A stretch of DNA of 64,000 nucleotides from Trichobilharzia szidati (lineage: Eukaryota > Platyhelminthes > Trematoda > Strigeidida > Schistosomatidae). Position 1 is the first letter of the stretch. The number at the start of each line of letters is the position of its first letter. Location: the NCBI GenBank assembly GCA_944472155.2, contig OX235277.1, forward strand, positions 17,618,804-17,682,803, written 5' to 3'. Of the stretch, positions 48,301 through 59,897 are shown in pieces. Under the pieces are notes generated by a model. It was not told where the DNA came from. It saw nothing but the letters and a program-made list of their open reading frames with translations, and did not search any database. The position numbers and the translations under genes were made by a program.

Positions 48301-49271
48301 GATCCTCTTCACCTAACAACCTGTAGCGTGACTCTGCTACCTCGTTGAATTTTTAATTAATCGGCTCCAAATTTGTCATTAAATGCTTAACTATACACAA
48401 CTAGGTCATCTACTTACACATCCACGTCCTTCACTTTCTTCAGTAATAAATTCAGTAGTCTCGTTGGCGTAAATGGCTCAAATGACAGCCAAGGCGACAT
48501 TCATTCAGAATCCTGTGAAGCTTCACCGTTTTACATAACAGCAGACTTTTGACGTAATTATACTTAGCAGTGAACAGCTGCATAATCAGTTCATAACTGT
48601 ATAACTTGATTCAGTGTTTGACTTCCTAAAGACTTTCTATGTTACATCAGCTTTAACTGAATGGGCATATTTCATTCTAGTCTTCAAACCTGCTGCATAT
48701 TTATTTGTCTGAACTCGAACTAGTTGATCTTAGAAGTCATATTATGAGAAGATACTAAACTGAGATTTAAGAAATGCTAAATGTCTCCTGAAAGTGTATC
48801 TAAGTTTCACTTCCTATCTCTGCAATAATGCAATTTGACTTTTGATATTATGAATTCATGGATTTCTCATTCATTGTATTTGCACAAATCCTCAATTCTC
48901 TTAATTATCTGTTTGCCACAGGTTTGTTTCCAAAACACACAATAAGCATTATTAATTGGTTTATTCAAATTGAAAGGAAAACGTAAATCTAACATAAAAT
49001 TAAGACACAAGAAACCACAATGGTTCTTTTTCGGAAGTATGAAATTTTGATATAAAGTGTTACATAGAGCCATAACAGTCTACTCAATCCATTTGTTTAT
49101 ACATTCTGAGTGAGCTCGCGATATATATCAGATGCTAAAATGTGGCCTCTCAATTAAACAAGGCAACCAGATTTACTCACCTCGTGAACCTGATACTTAC
49201 GCATAAGCAGAGCATATCATTCCTCTTGCAATGAAACAATAATTTATTCACACACATTTACTCACCGTGAT
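45315..49271. other. Long unassigned stretch
   Basis: About 4 kb without a recognised gene or domain. A short TA-rich run lies at 46563-46600. Open frames up to 125 codons (47935-48312 on the minus strand) have no domain, no clear start context and no repeat partner. Exons of an unrecognised gene cannot be excluded. Confidence 0.4.
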
Positions 49272-50398
49272 AAATTTCGATAGAGGAAGACAAGATTTTC
49301 AGCATTACATGATATCATACTATTTCACAGGTTGTCACCAGCTGCAAACTACCTGAATATGCAATGGTTATTAAATAATGGCATTTCATACTTCAATATT
49401 TAGAGGTCAGTAGAGAAAACATTATCAGATAAACGCATCCGGAATATGAGAATTACAATTTTTAGATTAAGTCACCATCAATTCATGTGCTTTCAAAATA
49501 AGAAAAGGAAATCGCAGGGGGTTAGAGAAGACAGAAAAAATAAACATTAAGTAAACAGTACAACACAAAAATGCTAAAGTTCATCAAAATGAAAGCATGC
49601 TTAGTTAGCCAAACTCAATCATGTTTACGACTTATCATTGTAATCAAATTATTACTGTTATCAAAGGAGTAAAAGATTGACTGCACTCTCTTTCAGTGTG
49701 CATAAGTGTGGTCTGAAACGCTTGATTGAAATCGCCTCGATAACTTGTAGTAATTTCGATGTATTTTATACGTTAAACAGTTAAAAGTATTTGGAAATCT
49801 CGACGAGATGAACCATATCCGATAAAGTGTCTGGTGATTGCACATTGTAATCATCTTAAGCATACACTTCTTTAAATATTCTCTGAAAACCCGATGGAAG
49901 CCCTTTTTTCTGTCCTACCATTGCACTTGCTGCAGTGGGTGCATGTAAATTTATCAATTTAGTAGGGGTAAATACCAGCCGGTTTCGACTAGCTCATAGA
50001 GCATGTAGTGCTGTAAAGCAACACCAGCTTAAGTGCAAGGAAATATCATTTCATTGCTCCTTCCATCGTGTTGTCAATATTATGTGATATGGCTCCTCCT
50101 TTGAATGGAAGACGAATGAACACTTTCTTTTCAACTGCTGGATACTTTGCTTTCTCGTCATTTTCGTTTTCTCTCATAGTTTGAAAGCATCAAAGTTTGA
50201 TGGTGACTTAAAATAAAAGTTGTAATGCTCATATTCTGGATGCGTTCATCTGATAATGTTTTCTACAAATATTGAAGCATGAACTGTCATTATTTATAAC
50301 CACTGAAATTTCAGGTATTTTGCAGCTAGTGACAACCTGTGAAATAGAATGATATCATTTTACACTGAGTATCTAGTCTTTATTTCTCTATCGAAATA
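49272..50398. repeat. Foldback element of 1.1 kb
   Basis: Arms 49272-49515 and about 50160-50398 are imperfect reverse complements. Matching landmarks are ATTTCACAGGTTGTCACxAGC near 49322 with its complement near 50338, and CAGATxAACGCATCC near 49425 with its complement near 50243. The central 650 bp have no coding signal. The arm plus adjacent sequence (49471-49700) also resembles 25715-25940. Confidence 0.7.
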
Positions 50399-51210
50399 AT
50401 TGTTTTCAAACGATAGCAGTTTTAAAGAACATAATTCTCAGCCTTTGTACACAGGCATCAGCAGATCTATGTCAAGGACGATCCATGATCCGATTAAACA
50501 GCTCACAAATGTCTAGACTGAGAATATGACTATTAGAATAATCAATATTCAACAGAAAGTAGAATACATACAAGGCACATATAAGAGAGACTGTTCTCCT
50601 ACAAGATAATACTTACTACTAATCAAATAGAACATCTAAGCGTTGAGCGAGATCAATTTTATTGGCAAACTAAAAACAATGTATTACTTACTTATGATAC
50701 TTAGTATAACGTTGAATAGAAATCACTTCGAAAGCAAATAGACGGTAGATAAGAAGAAAATTTCTAATATCAGTGCAAATTTAGATAGAACGAATATTTG
50801 ACTATGCATTCTTCAAAAATATCCATGACATCTGCGTGTTACATAGGGATGTAAATATTTCAAGTAATGATGGCTAATAAAAGATTTCCATGACATTGTG
50901 ACAATTGGGATAATACAGTAGTGACTGTGTTAAACTAGGTAAACAAAGGTGACAAGCGAGGTAATTCAGTCTATTGTTCAGATGTGTAGTTAACAATTCA
51001 CCTTCTCCTGCTGAGCTAGGTACATAGTTCATCTCATATGAGCCGTTTCGAAACGTGTTAGAGAGATCTGTCCAGCATGGCTACAAGGACATAGCACTTG
51101 TTCGATCAGAAGCACTATAATATAACATCAGATGTGCACCTGATATATCATCTAAGCGACTCATCATTCAGAGTCACATAAAGTGAACAGAGATCTGTCT
51201 ACATCAGTTT
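50399..51210. other. Unassigned DNA
   Basis: No feature recognised. Confidence 0.4.
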
Positions 51211-52050
51211 GAAATCAAAACAAGATTTTGAGCGAACAATTGTTTTCGATAAATTCTTCTTCTTCAGGCCCTACAGTTATAAATCCATGAATAATAGAAT
51301 ACATATAGCCAATAAAGGCAAATGAAACTAACATCAGAAACTGTATTGCGGTGCATGTGTAAGTTGAGATGAAAGTCCATTAGAGTTAACAGAATCAATC
51401 AAATGTGTATAGGGTGTATAGTCAGAAAAATGTGATGAAGTGTGAATGAACAATTGGGTGACATAGTGCTGTTTTATAGTCAACAGAATACAAGTGTCAT
51501 TGGAGTGAGAAAAATGCGATATACACGAAATACACACAAATACACAGATTAACAAAGGAGACACTGAATGTGAGGGCTGACCGATAATGTTTAATGATAA
51601 AATAAAGAGGCTTAATAGTAAATTGTAAGAAGATGTTACAGAGTTGGTAGGCTTAGTGTAAAATCACAAAGGCTGACAAAATTAAGGGTAACAATGAGGT
51701 GAAATAAACTGGGTGGAGAAATGGCTAATGAAGACACTATATCACAAAATGATAATAATGGTAATAATAATAATAAAACAGCACTATATCACCCAATTGT
51801 TCATTCACACTTCATCACATTTTTCTGACTATACAACCTACACACATTTGATGGATTATGTTAACTCTAATGGACTTTCATCTCAACTTACACATGCACC
51901 GCAATACAGTTTCTGATATTATTTTCATTTGCCTTTATTGGCTATATGTATTCTATTATTCATGGATTTATAACTGTAGGGCCTGAAGAAGAAGAATTTA
52001 TCGAAAACAATTGTTCGCTCAAAATCTTGTTTTGATTTCAATATGGGGAT
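51211..52050. mobile_element. Foldback element with 266-bp, nearly identical arms
   Basis: Arms 51211-51476 and 51774-52039 are equal in length and, by eye, differ at roughly ten positions without indels. The spacer is 297 bp and ends in an imperfect AAT/TAA triplet tract. An imperfect direct repeat, ACATCAGTTT (51201-51210) and ATATCAGTTT (52051-52060), flanks it and may be the target duplication. The short frames on each arm (51334-51564 minus, 51713-51916 plus) encode the same peptide only because the arms match. No transposase. Confidence 0.75.
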
Positions 52051-52060
52051 ATATCAGTTT

Positions 52061-54162
52061 GGTTATATGACCTCAGAATGGATTTTTCAGGTTAAGGTGG
52101 CTACAACAACAACATACGTTTTCCAGTAGTCATTACTCAGACAATGATAACAACTGGAGAGTCCCTGTGATTTGATGAAAGACAAATAATTGGCGAGTTT
52201 GAACAGCTCACCGTCTGCTCCTAGGCATTATCACTGCATACATATTTATTTAAATAATAAATATAGTTGTGGATATCCAAGGCACCTATGTCCAGCTGAC
52301 TCATCACCCAAATCAGAATTCATTCCCTAGTTAGATGCGAAGGTGCTATCAGCAAAATTGATAGAGTGCATTGCATATCCGAATACTCCTTAATTTGTGG
52401 GTATTTTAAATATGATTTCTCGATGTGACGAAAGGACGATCTCAAAGTGTGTTTCCTATGGACAGACATATTAAACACTGAAATGTTTGCGTTGGTAGCT
52501 GTCATACCTTCCTTCCATATTTTAACTGATAAAATGGACAGTGAGATAAACATTATTTTCAGTGATTATTTTCACAGTGATCCACAGCTGTGTTCGCTCA
52601 GTAATCAAGATCAGATAACTGGCTAGAAATGGTCAGCAATAGGGTTTTCTGGGAGCGAACTATTCAGGAACCGATTGTACAACAAATATGCAGGAAAAAA
52701 CGAAGGTGGATTAGCTATGAACTGAGATAACCATCAAGAGATATCATATGCTATGTTGTCGCTCGAGTGGAACCCGAATAGGAGGCGCAAGTTAGTTGTC
52801 GGTGCAGTGTTGACATGGATAAAGTCATGTGAAGTGGAGATGGAAACACGTGAGCAGGTGTGGAGCCAACTGAAAACTTTGGCAGAGTACCTAAATCAAT
52901 GAAGACATGCGGTTGAAGCACAGTGTTCGTGTAGGAACTGAAGAAAACAATAATATAATTTCTTATTCACAGAGCTCTCGTAAATTTAGCCTGATTTCCT
53001 AAATTCTGCTTTCTTATTAGATTCATCACAAACAGGAAGGGAAACTGACAAAAGTAAACCTATGGAGGAGGTGGTTTCCATGCTCCACTTCCTCCACTTC
53101 TATGATTGTCAACATAAGTCGGTTGACAGTGACTGAGAACAGCACAAATCGATTTGTGAAATCACAATTTTCTACGACAGCTTCCGTTAATTTAGACGTG
53201 CATTGAGACGACCACTGCATCGTACACATTGCACTACTGCTTTTGTCATCATTAGTAAATTTTGCTCTTCCCTACTCAACAAATTGACATATATGCTATC
53301 TACTTGTCATCACAAAGTGTTACAATCATGTCATAAGAATTTTGACTTCACGAGCTTTATGACAGCAGTCTCGTCTCACCAAATAGTTTCACATTATTCA
53401 CACAGGATCGCTTTTGTTCGAAACATAAATGTGGCATTGCTAATGCAACTTTTATTCCTTCCCAGTGGTAAATTTCAAGCAATATCTCACAGTTTCTTGT
53501 GAGCTTACGGACTGCATTACAGACAAATGTCATCAAAACACTTAAGATAGAATGAACACATTTTCGTTTCAAACATTTACGTGAATCCTGGCTGTTTCCT
53601 ATCAGATCTGTGAAATATTGCAGATGAACTGACCGTTTCACAATCTACCTATCTTGATGGCTTTCTTTCAATAGTCAATGTGGACCACGATTCCTGCAAC
53701 TGTCCCCTTCTTGAATAATCTGTTCATTTGAGTAGTGACACTTTTGCTACTCGACTCGACAAAACGATTGACTCAGTGCTCACTAATTATGCAGGAATAT
53801 ATGAATCACGCATGTGTGCCCCATCACATTTTCCAAAGGTTCTCTGAAGTATATGTTGAGTTGTACAATGAATGCTTTCTCGCATTTTTTCGAGAAATCG
53901 CAGTAGAGATGCTCCTCCACAGAATTATCCTTAAAACCTTACAGGCATGCTGTAAAACACTAACTGGAAACAATTAACTGTGTGTCTACTGGATGATGCA
54001 GTCACTAATAAGGTGGTTTATCTTGAATTCTGTTTCGACGTTTGTTGCCTGAAATTCACACTATTCGAAATATTTAATCGTTTCACTTGACCCATATGAA
54101 TACGCTACTTACAGCGGAGGAGCTGTTGTTTAAGTCTAAAGCAGAATATGGTGCAAGCAGGA
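52061..54162. other. Unassigned DNA
   Basis: Several open frames of 60-100 codons overlap on both strands at 53000-54000. None has a signal peptide, domain or repeat partner that I recognise. Confidence 0.4.
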
Positions 54163-54367
54163 TCAACATATTTATTTATTTATTTTATGTTTGTTTACAG
54201 CTTGATGCCACACCGTATTTTCAGTACAAGTATGGAATTTTCAGCATGTATATCGGTAGCCCAAATTTTGCAGGCCGACCATAGGTGTTGGGTGTGCGTC
54301 GGCATGGGATCGAACTCCGGACCATGTACATGGTCGCGAGAGTCCTAACCACTGTGCCACCATCCAC
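54163..54367 (-). mobile_element. tRNA-derived SINE, longer copy
   Basis: Minus strand. A box TGGCACAGTGG (54359-54349), B box AGTTCGATCCC (54316-54306), then a 100-bp body and a 3' end of AAATA repeats at about 54180-54165. The head matches the fragments at 7431-7530 and 11788-11887, which break off shortly after the tRNA-like part. Confidence 0.75.
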
Positions 54368-54619
54368 TGACTAAACACTCTCTACAACCAAGGACTATCG
54401 TCTTGCAAATTTCCGAAAACATGTTGAAACATTCCTCATGAGATCGCTGGTTGTGCTAAGCAAAGTATTAGTGTAATCTGTGTTGATTTGAGTACTTTGA
54501 ACAAATCGTTTATAACACATTAAAAGGAACAGTATTGTTTTCAGTAATATCTCATCAGGCTTCACTACAATATTTATAACTTAACAAATAAAAATTCAAA
54601 TATAAACAAATCACGGTAT

Positions 54620-56200
54620 TTTGAGACTAAGAAACCAACAGGTATCAATTTTGCACGTCTTATCAGCCTACCTAAAAAGCACAAACTAAGTCTTCCTCAT
54701 CGAGAGGTATAACTTTCCATTTCAAGGAACAGTGAAGTGATTAGTGAAGGTTCTATAACCTATGCGCAGATAAATCGTGCGACAAAATATTAATGATATC
54801 TTCCACTTCATTTCTGAAATATTCGAGACCACTGTGAGGGATTAACGCATGTTATCCATAGATTTATCATCACTATTCATGAATGTACAACTTATGGAAA
54901 CGGTAGATTACATCTGTCAAGAAATCACCGATAGGCGATTGAACTCAGGAATTCCGTTTTGTAGCCTGAGAGAGTTACTCCTGAAATCCATAAGGCATGT
55001 TCACTTTGTCTTCAATAATGCATACTACTGACAAGTAGATAGGTAGATAGATAGCCTAGTATTAGCTGACTGTTTCCTCTTAAAACTTGAAAACAGGAAT
55101 GCAAACATAGACGAATTGTTGATGAAATTCAACAACGTCCACCCTTCGTTTACTTTTACTTGTGAAGAGGAGCAGGATAGTAAACTATATTTTCTGGATG
55201 TCTTGCTAAGTGGGCGAGAAGATGGGTCACTTGGGAGAAGCGTGTGTCGAAAAAGCACATTCACAGTACAATACACACATTTCTATGGTAACTTGACAAT
55301 TAAATGTAAAAGAAATTTTGAATGTATTATCAGCTCCATCAAGGAATCGTGAATTTATTCAAATTCCTTTTGTAAGAGGTCATACGTACATATCTTTCAT
55401 GAAGAAACATATGAAAACATCCGAGAGAAAATCTGAGAATACGACTGGACAAAAATGCCCTATTCAATAAGTTACAATCTATTGGTGACTTATCAAATGA
55501 GATTTTATTCCAAAGACTTTCCAGGAGTATACGAAGAACGTTTCAAGCAGCATATCTGTGTTTGTCATTCTCTTGCCAACCAATGATTGGGACACAAACG
55601 AAGGATGAGATATATAGTATTGCCACATCTATGTGCACTTCCCAATTCAACTGGCACCTGTGGTAACATTTATGTCACGCGTACTACTAGACAGCTCAGC
55701 CAACGTGTTGGTGAATTACTACCATCGTAGTTTCGCAAACGACAGACAAATACAATCCCTATCTCCATTTTATCACATACAGTTAAATCACTGGTAACTC
55801 AATGAAGAAAACAAGAGCATTCAAAGTAATTCAACGAGTTCCACAGAATCCTTCCAGTAGACTTCGTATTCATCCACTGCACACAAATGAGGCGATAGGC
55901 ATTCGATTTATTAAACCTAAGATATGCATTCAAAAGAAGTTCGTACAGCCATCTACCCCTGTTGGCTTATCAAGACATAACCGACTGATGACTTCTACAC
56001 CACCTCACATTTACATTTTCAACCCCTCTCTTATCATCTTCTAATATCAGCACATCTTTATATAAGTTTTCAACTTGGGCGCTGTGGTAAAGGATAACTC
56101 CATTATCGATAAGATTTTATTTTGATAAATAACACATTGTTAAACAGTAATATTATCTGATGACGTTTTGAGCACAAACTATTGCTCATAATCATATCGC
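54620..56200 (+). pseudogene. Penelope-like retroelement with reverse transcriptase and GIY-YIG remnants
   Basis: Segments in order on the plus strand: about 54640-54690, GINFARLISLPKKHK (the Penelope PRLYGLPK-HK motif); 54849-55028, LSIDLSSLFMNVQL and LNSGIPFCSLRELL with HVHFVFNN (palm segment before the catalytic site); 55060-55350, LADCFLLKLENRN then LLMKFNNVHPSFTFTCEEE, LYFLDVLLSG and DGSLGRSVCRKST (the thumb/C-terminal part); 55625-55720, CALPNSTGTCGNIYVTRTTR with QLSQRVGELLPS, the GIY-YIG endonuclease; 55815-55960, FKVIQRVPQNPSSRLR and IRFIKPKICIQKKFVQP, the usual end. The block that should contain the catalytic YVDD between LENRN and LLMKF is deleted, and there are many frameshifts. 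The 3' terminal 130 bp match the insertion at 30738-30982. Confidence 0.85.
56157..56198 (-). ncRNA. Hammerhead-ribozyme-like relic at Penelope terminus
   Basis: On the minus strand, TGATTATGAGCA, a loop, then TGCTCAAAACGTCATCAG. It has the helix II hairpin (GAGCA/TGCTC) followed by an A-rich GAAAC-like stretch and GTC. The core before the hairpin departs from CTGANGA at essential positions and GAAA has become AAAA here, so it is unlikely to cleave. Hammerhead motifs are known from Penelope-like elements. Confidence 0.35.
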
Positions 56201-57124
56201 ATCTTCATTAAAAACGTAATTCATTTACTTCCCTTACAATCTAGCACTACTTAATCGGTTCATTTGTTTTTCTTAGCATTTATCGACTACTTCTACCTGA
56301 ACATTTGTTTGTTCAATCATACTGTTTTTGGTTATTCGTGTAATCACAGATAGCCTAACTTTTTCATCCTTACTATTGATAAAACCACTATGATTATTAT
56401 TATCATTATACTGCTATGAGTAACTGCACAATTTTTGTTCACCATCTTATTATCCTATAGACAAAACACCATGATTGGTTTATATTTGAATTTTTATTTG
56501 TAACGTTATGTGTCTTAAAGTTAAAGCTGATGAGATCTGATTGAAAATAATATTCTTCGCCTGAATGTGTTGTTCTATATTTTATCAGGGGACTATATAA
56601 CATACTGAAATCCTTCACTGACTGTCCAAATGCTTCTTTCATTCACAATGTTACGCAGCATAAAGTTGATCGCTTTTACTGTTTTCAACAAATTGATGTT
56701 CCCAGATTTCTGAAATACCCTAAGCATTCACGAAGCATCAGACATGATGCTACAACTAGTGTTCTCCTCAGAATATGTGATGACATTCTATGTTACTCTC
56801 TTACAAACATTGTCAACGACGCATCTTGCAGAATATTGACACACACGTCTACTCGACGCCTAACTAATTCATCGAGAAAATTTATAAGTTTTGGAAACTA
56901 AAAAAACGTCATCACTATTCGAATTGCGGTATCAGGAAAGGTATTAACAGTCTGCGTGTAACACTCTGCGTGTAACTAGTTCATAAGAGCACTTACTAAT
57001 TTCTCGAAACCGGAAACACGTCAACACTAGTTTAATTGGAGCGTCAGGACACGTAACAACAGTCATCGATCTGATGGAAATGTGAAGACAAATGAGAACA
57101 CATGAACACATTTTATACCAAACA
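56201..57124. other. Unassigned DNA
   Basis: No feature recognised between the Penelope relic and gene 2. Confidence 0.4.
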
Positions 57125-57130
57125 TTTATT
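57125..57130 (-). terminator. Poly(A) signal of gene 2
   Basis: AATAAA on the minus strand, 28 bases beyond the gene 2 stop codon. Confidence 0.6.
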
Positions 57131-57158
57131 GAAATGTGTGAAAATGAAAATCAGTCAG

Positions 57159-57870
57159 TTAGAATGAAAAGAAACCGGGGATTTCATCTGGACAATCCAC
57201 ATATCCTAAGTAGCACATACCGAACATCCACAAATTCCGCTTCTGAATATTACTTCTTTCACCAACGGACGGAATCTGTTCACCGACATGTTTGTTGTGT
57301 ACACCTGTGGAAAAGACAGAAATATAATATGTGGTCAGAATAAGGTAGCATTGTGAAATGTGCAAGTGCAGATGAAGTCATACAGTGGATTGTCACGTAA
57401 TTCAACGTTCGACACGCTAATAACCCTGAGAATGTGAAACAAACACTTCAGGTTGCCTTTGAAAATTTTGACTGCTCATTGTCAATGACATGTAGCCGAG
57501 CTTACATAGTTGAACATCTCATAAATGCATGTCATGTCATAGGCTACACGACAACTAATGCCACGTGTCTGCATCATCATCCAAGTATACACAGGCATCT
57601 GCAGTAGCGGAAATCACTGGATACAAAGCATGACGCACAACCAACCACTAACTACGGTGTCGAAGAAACCACAGTTTGTCAGAAAAAAAATCACATTGTA
57701 AAAATAAATCACATCTCACCGTGACCAGAAGAATGATGAAGTTCGCCGGAGTTCGACAGATGGTTCCGGTTAATATATGTAGAGTCGACGACTGAAATCA
57801 CAAGTGCTGTAAAAAGAAGATAACCAATCTGAACATGTGTTAGACATGAACATATTCTTCAACTTACCAT
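57159..57870 (-). CDS. Secreted cysteine-ring peptide precursor, gene 2 (three exons)
   Basis: Minus strand, exons 57870-57868, 57828-57720, 57304-57159; 85 residues. Exon 1 is again the ATG alone, with donor GTAAGT. Intron 1 is only 39 nt and ends ACATGTTCAG. Exon 2 is 109 nt, exactly as in gene 1, and encodes MIGYLLFTALVISVVDS (signal peptide, likely cut after VDS) plus a propeptide start sharing NH, LHHSS and the split glycine codon with gene 1. The donor is GTGAGA. Exon 3 follows TTTCCACAG in phase 1 and encodes a pro segment, Lys-Arg at residues 59-60, then NLWMFGMCYLGYVDC and a ten-residue acidic/hydrophobic tail PDEIPGFFSF. The ring is C-x6-C as in gene 1. By eye 19 of the first 38 residues are identical without gaps; beyond that little but KH, KR and the cysteines is kept. 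The next-best acceptor in intron 1 gives an immediate stop, which supports the chosen one. The two genes point in opposite directions about 38 kb apart. Confidence 0.77.
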
Positions 57871-57929
57871 CCTTATCAAAGTCCAACTAGCAGAGTGTGA
57901 AGACAATATCATACAGTCAAGAAGCATGT

Positions 57930-57936
57930 ATTTATA
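57930..57936 (-). promoter_or_regulatory. TATA box of gene 2
   Basis: TATAAAT on the minus strand, 60-66 bases upstream of the ATG, the same heptamer and nearly the same spacing as in gene 1. Confidence 0.65.
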
Positions 57937-59897
57937 CCTCTCAAAACGATAGTGAAGCGAAAGTCTGTTCAATTTAATTTAGTTTGTCCAATGGAATTAG
58001 TGTCACTCAACCTATTACAATTGAGCTTACTTATATGTGTTTATATGCATTGGTTAGCATTTGTGTGTGACCACAAAATTTACTTAGTTACGTTCTCAAC
58101 GCGATAAACCAATCTCTTCGTTCTAATGAATAGCCAACAGGACTTCGTTGAGGCAGACGCGATCGCGTGACGTTCTGTGGGAAGAGAAATTACAACTATT
58201 CTTCGATATTTTATTGTTTCTTTTAACGATGCCAATGACAAACATCAACAATTTACGTGAAAATTGCCATTAGGCAGCTGTGTAGGCTGTGTGTGTCTCC
58301 AAATACAAAAAAGCTATTGAAGACAAATCAGTTAATTTTAATTGAACTTCTAAAAGCCCCTAAGAATCGAAGAGAATATTCCTAACGATAAAGCTCTGTC
58401 CACATGAATCATACAACAATGCTTCTCGAAGGTAATCCGGGGTAAGAATTGCCTTCAGTCACTTCAAAACATTAGTATCTTTAAACAACACATCGTCAAT
58501 GTGCATGAAATCAAAGAAGAAGTATCACAAATAAGGATTTTAGAATGATTGAGGTAGAACAAAGGTGAATAATAAAGGTCGAAAATAAAATGTAATATGC
58601 AAATGTCGAATCAATGGTGCGCAGTCTAGGCAAAAATCCAGTAATAGTTACAAAGTTAGTTGAAACGCCTAAATAAGTATCAATATTATAAAAAGGTCCT
58701 CTGAGAGGGATTTTTGAAATAACTTGTCGAATACGGTGAATTGGTACTTACAAGGTTGGAACTATGAATCATGTGAGGGTAAATGTTTCTTTCGGAATAA
58801 TGAAAAAACGAAGAAACCAGTAATTGATCCAGAGAGAAGCGTATTCACCATGTGGAAAGCTTGGAATCACAGTACTTACTAGAATGCTGTCTTGCAGATA
58901 AACTAGGCTGACATATATCTATCGAATGCACAATCTTTCATTCTAGACAAGGTGTTGACAGATTCGAGAGATACTACTGACTAACTCATCGGTACATGGA
59001 ATGTCATTGTTGGTGAACTTTGAATAGTATGTTTATTCGAACTGATCTCCACTTCGTGGGAGACAATAAAGTTGACCGATATTTAATCGTACGCTGGTTT
59101 GCAGAGGACTGAAGAACAACCATCAGAAGTATCATTGTATTTTCATGAATTGATTTTTATTCACAGACTCTGCCATAGTTACTCGCGAAGAGGAACACAT
59201 TTCTGTCCAGTACACTGTCGATCGTGTAAGAAACTTCACGGTGGAATCAGAAACCTTGAAAGTAGCTAAAGATAAACAGTAACGCAACTTGAACATTCAA
59301 AAAGCGAAGCATGAAGCTAAAATGACACCTATACCAATGCATGTATACCAACTGCATGCGTCTATGTGCGTAAATGTTTACACACTGTAGACAAACTGCA
59401 ACCGAAGCCGTACAATACTCAAAGTCAGGGAGATGAAGCTGCAAACGAAACTGATCGATCGACTTGCCAGAAAATAATCTTTCTACATCTATTCAGAGAT
59501 CAGTAAAAGTTTCAGTTAAGGTGATACTTTCAAAAAAATGAAACAAAGAACACATTTCCAAATATAGTTGAATTACTGAATAAGTGTGTGAGAAGATCGG
59601 CGAACGGTCGTTTTCATATATTGTATCAGGTATTCATTCACACTAATACGGCTATGTTTGTGGAAGAGCTGACTTGTGTGTGCGTGAACACATAAACGAT
59701 TCAGTTAGAATCTAGTTGACGTAATTTTCTCCGTAATCGTAGCATTCTCTAACCTGGATGGTCTATTTTCGAATAATGCATTGTCCGTTGTTCAAGAAGA
59801 TTTGTATATTTTTTTAAGATTAAATGATCCTTTATGACTTGAATTCAGTTCAAATTGTGAGTTTGTGACAAGTTATCAGAACGGTCAAAGTAAAACC
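57937..59897. other. Unassigned DNA upstream of gene 2
   Basis: Apart from 59345-59430, which repeats part of block A (the GTTTACACACTGTAGACAAA stretch), nothing is recognised. The sequence shares no obvious similarity with the gene 1 upstream region beyond the core promoter. Confidence 0.4.

Noticed and set aside
47935..48312. 125-codon minus-strand frame as a gene
   Set aside because: No recognisable domain, no promoter or splice context, low-complexity AT-rich codon use; left as unassigned.
52290..52320. Sequence resembling the schistosome satellite hammerhead (CCAGCTGA followed by CCCAAAT)
   Set aside because: The order of core elements is wrong on both strands: there is no CTGANGA followed by a hairpin and GAAA.
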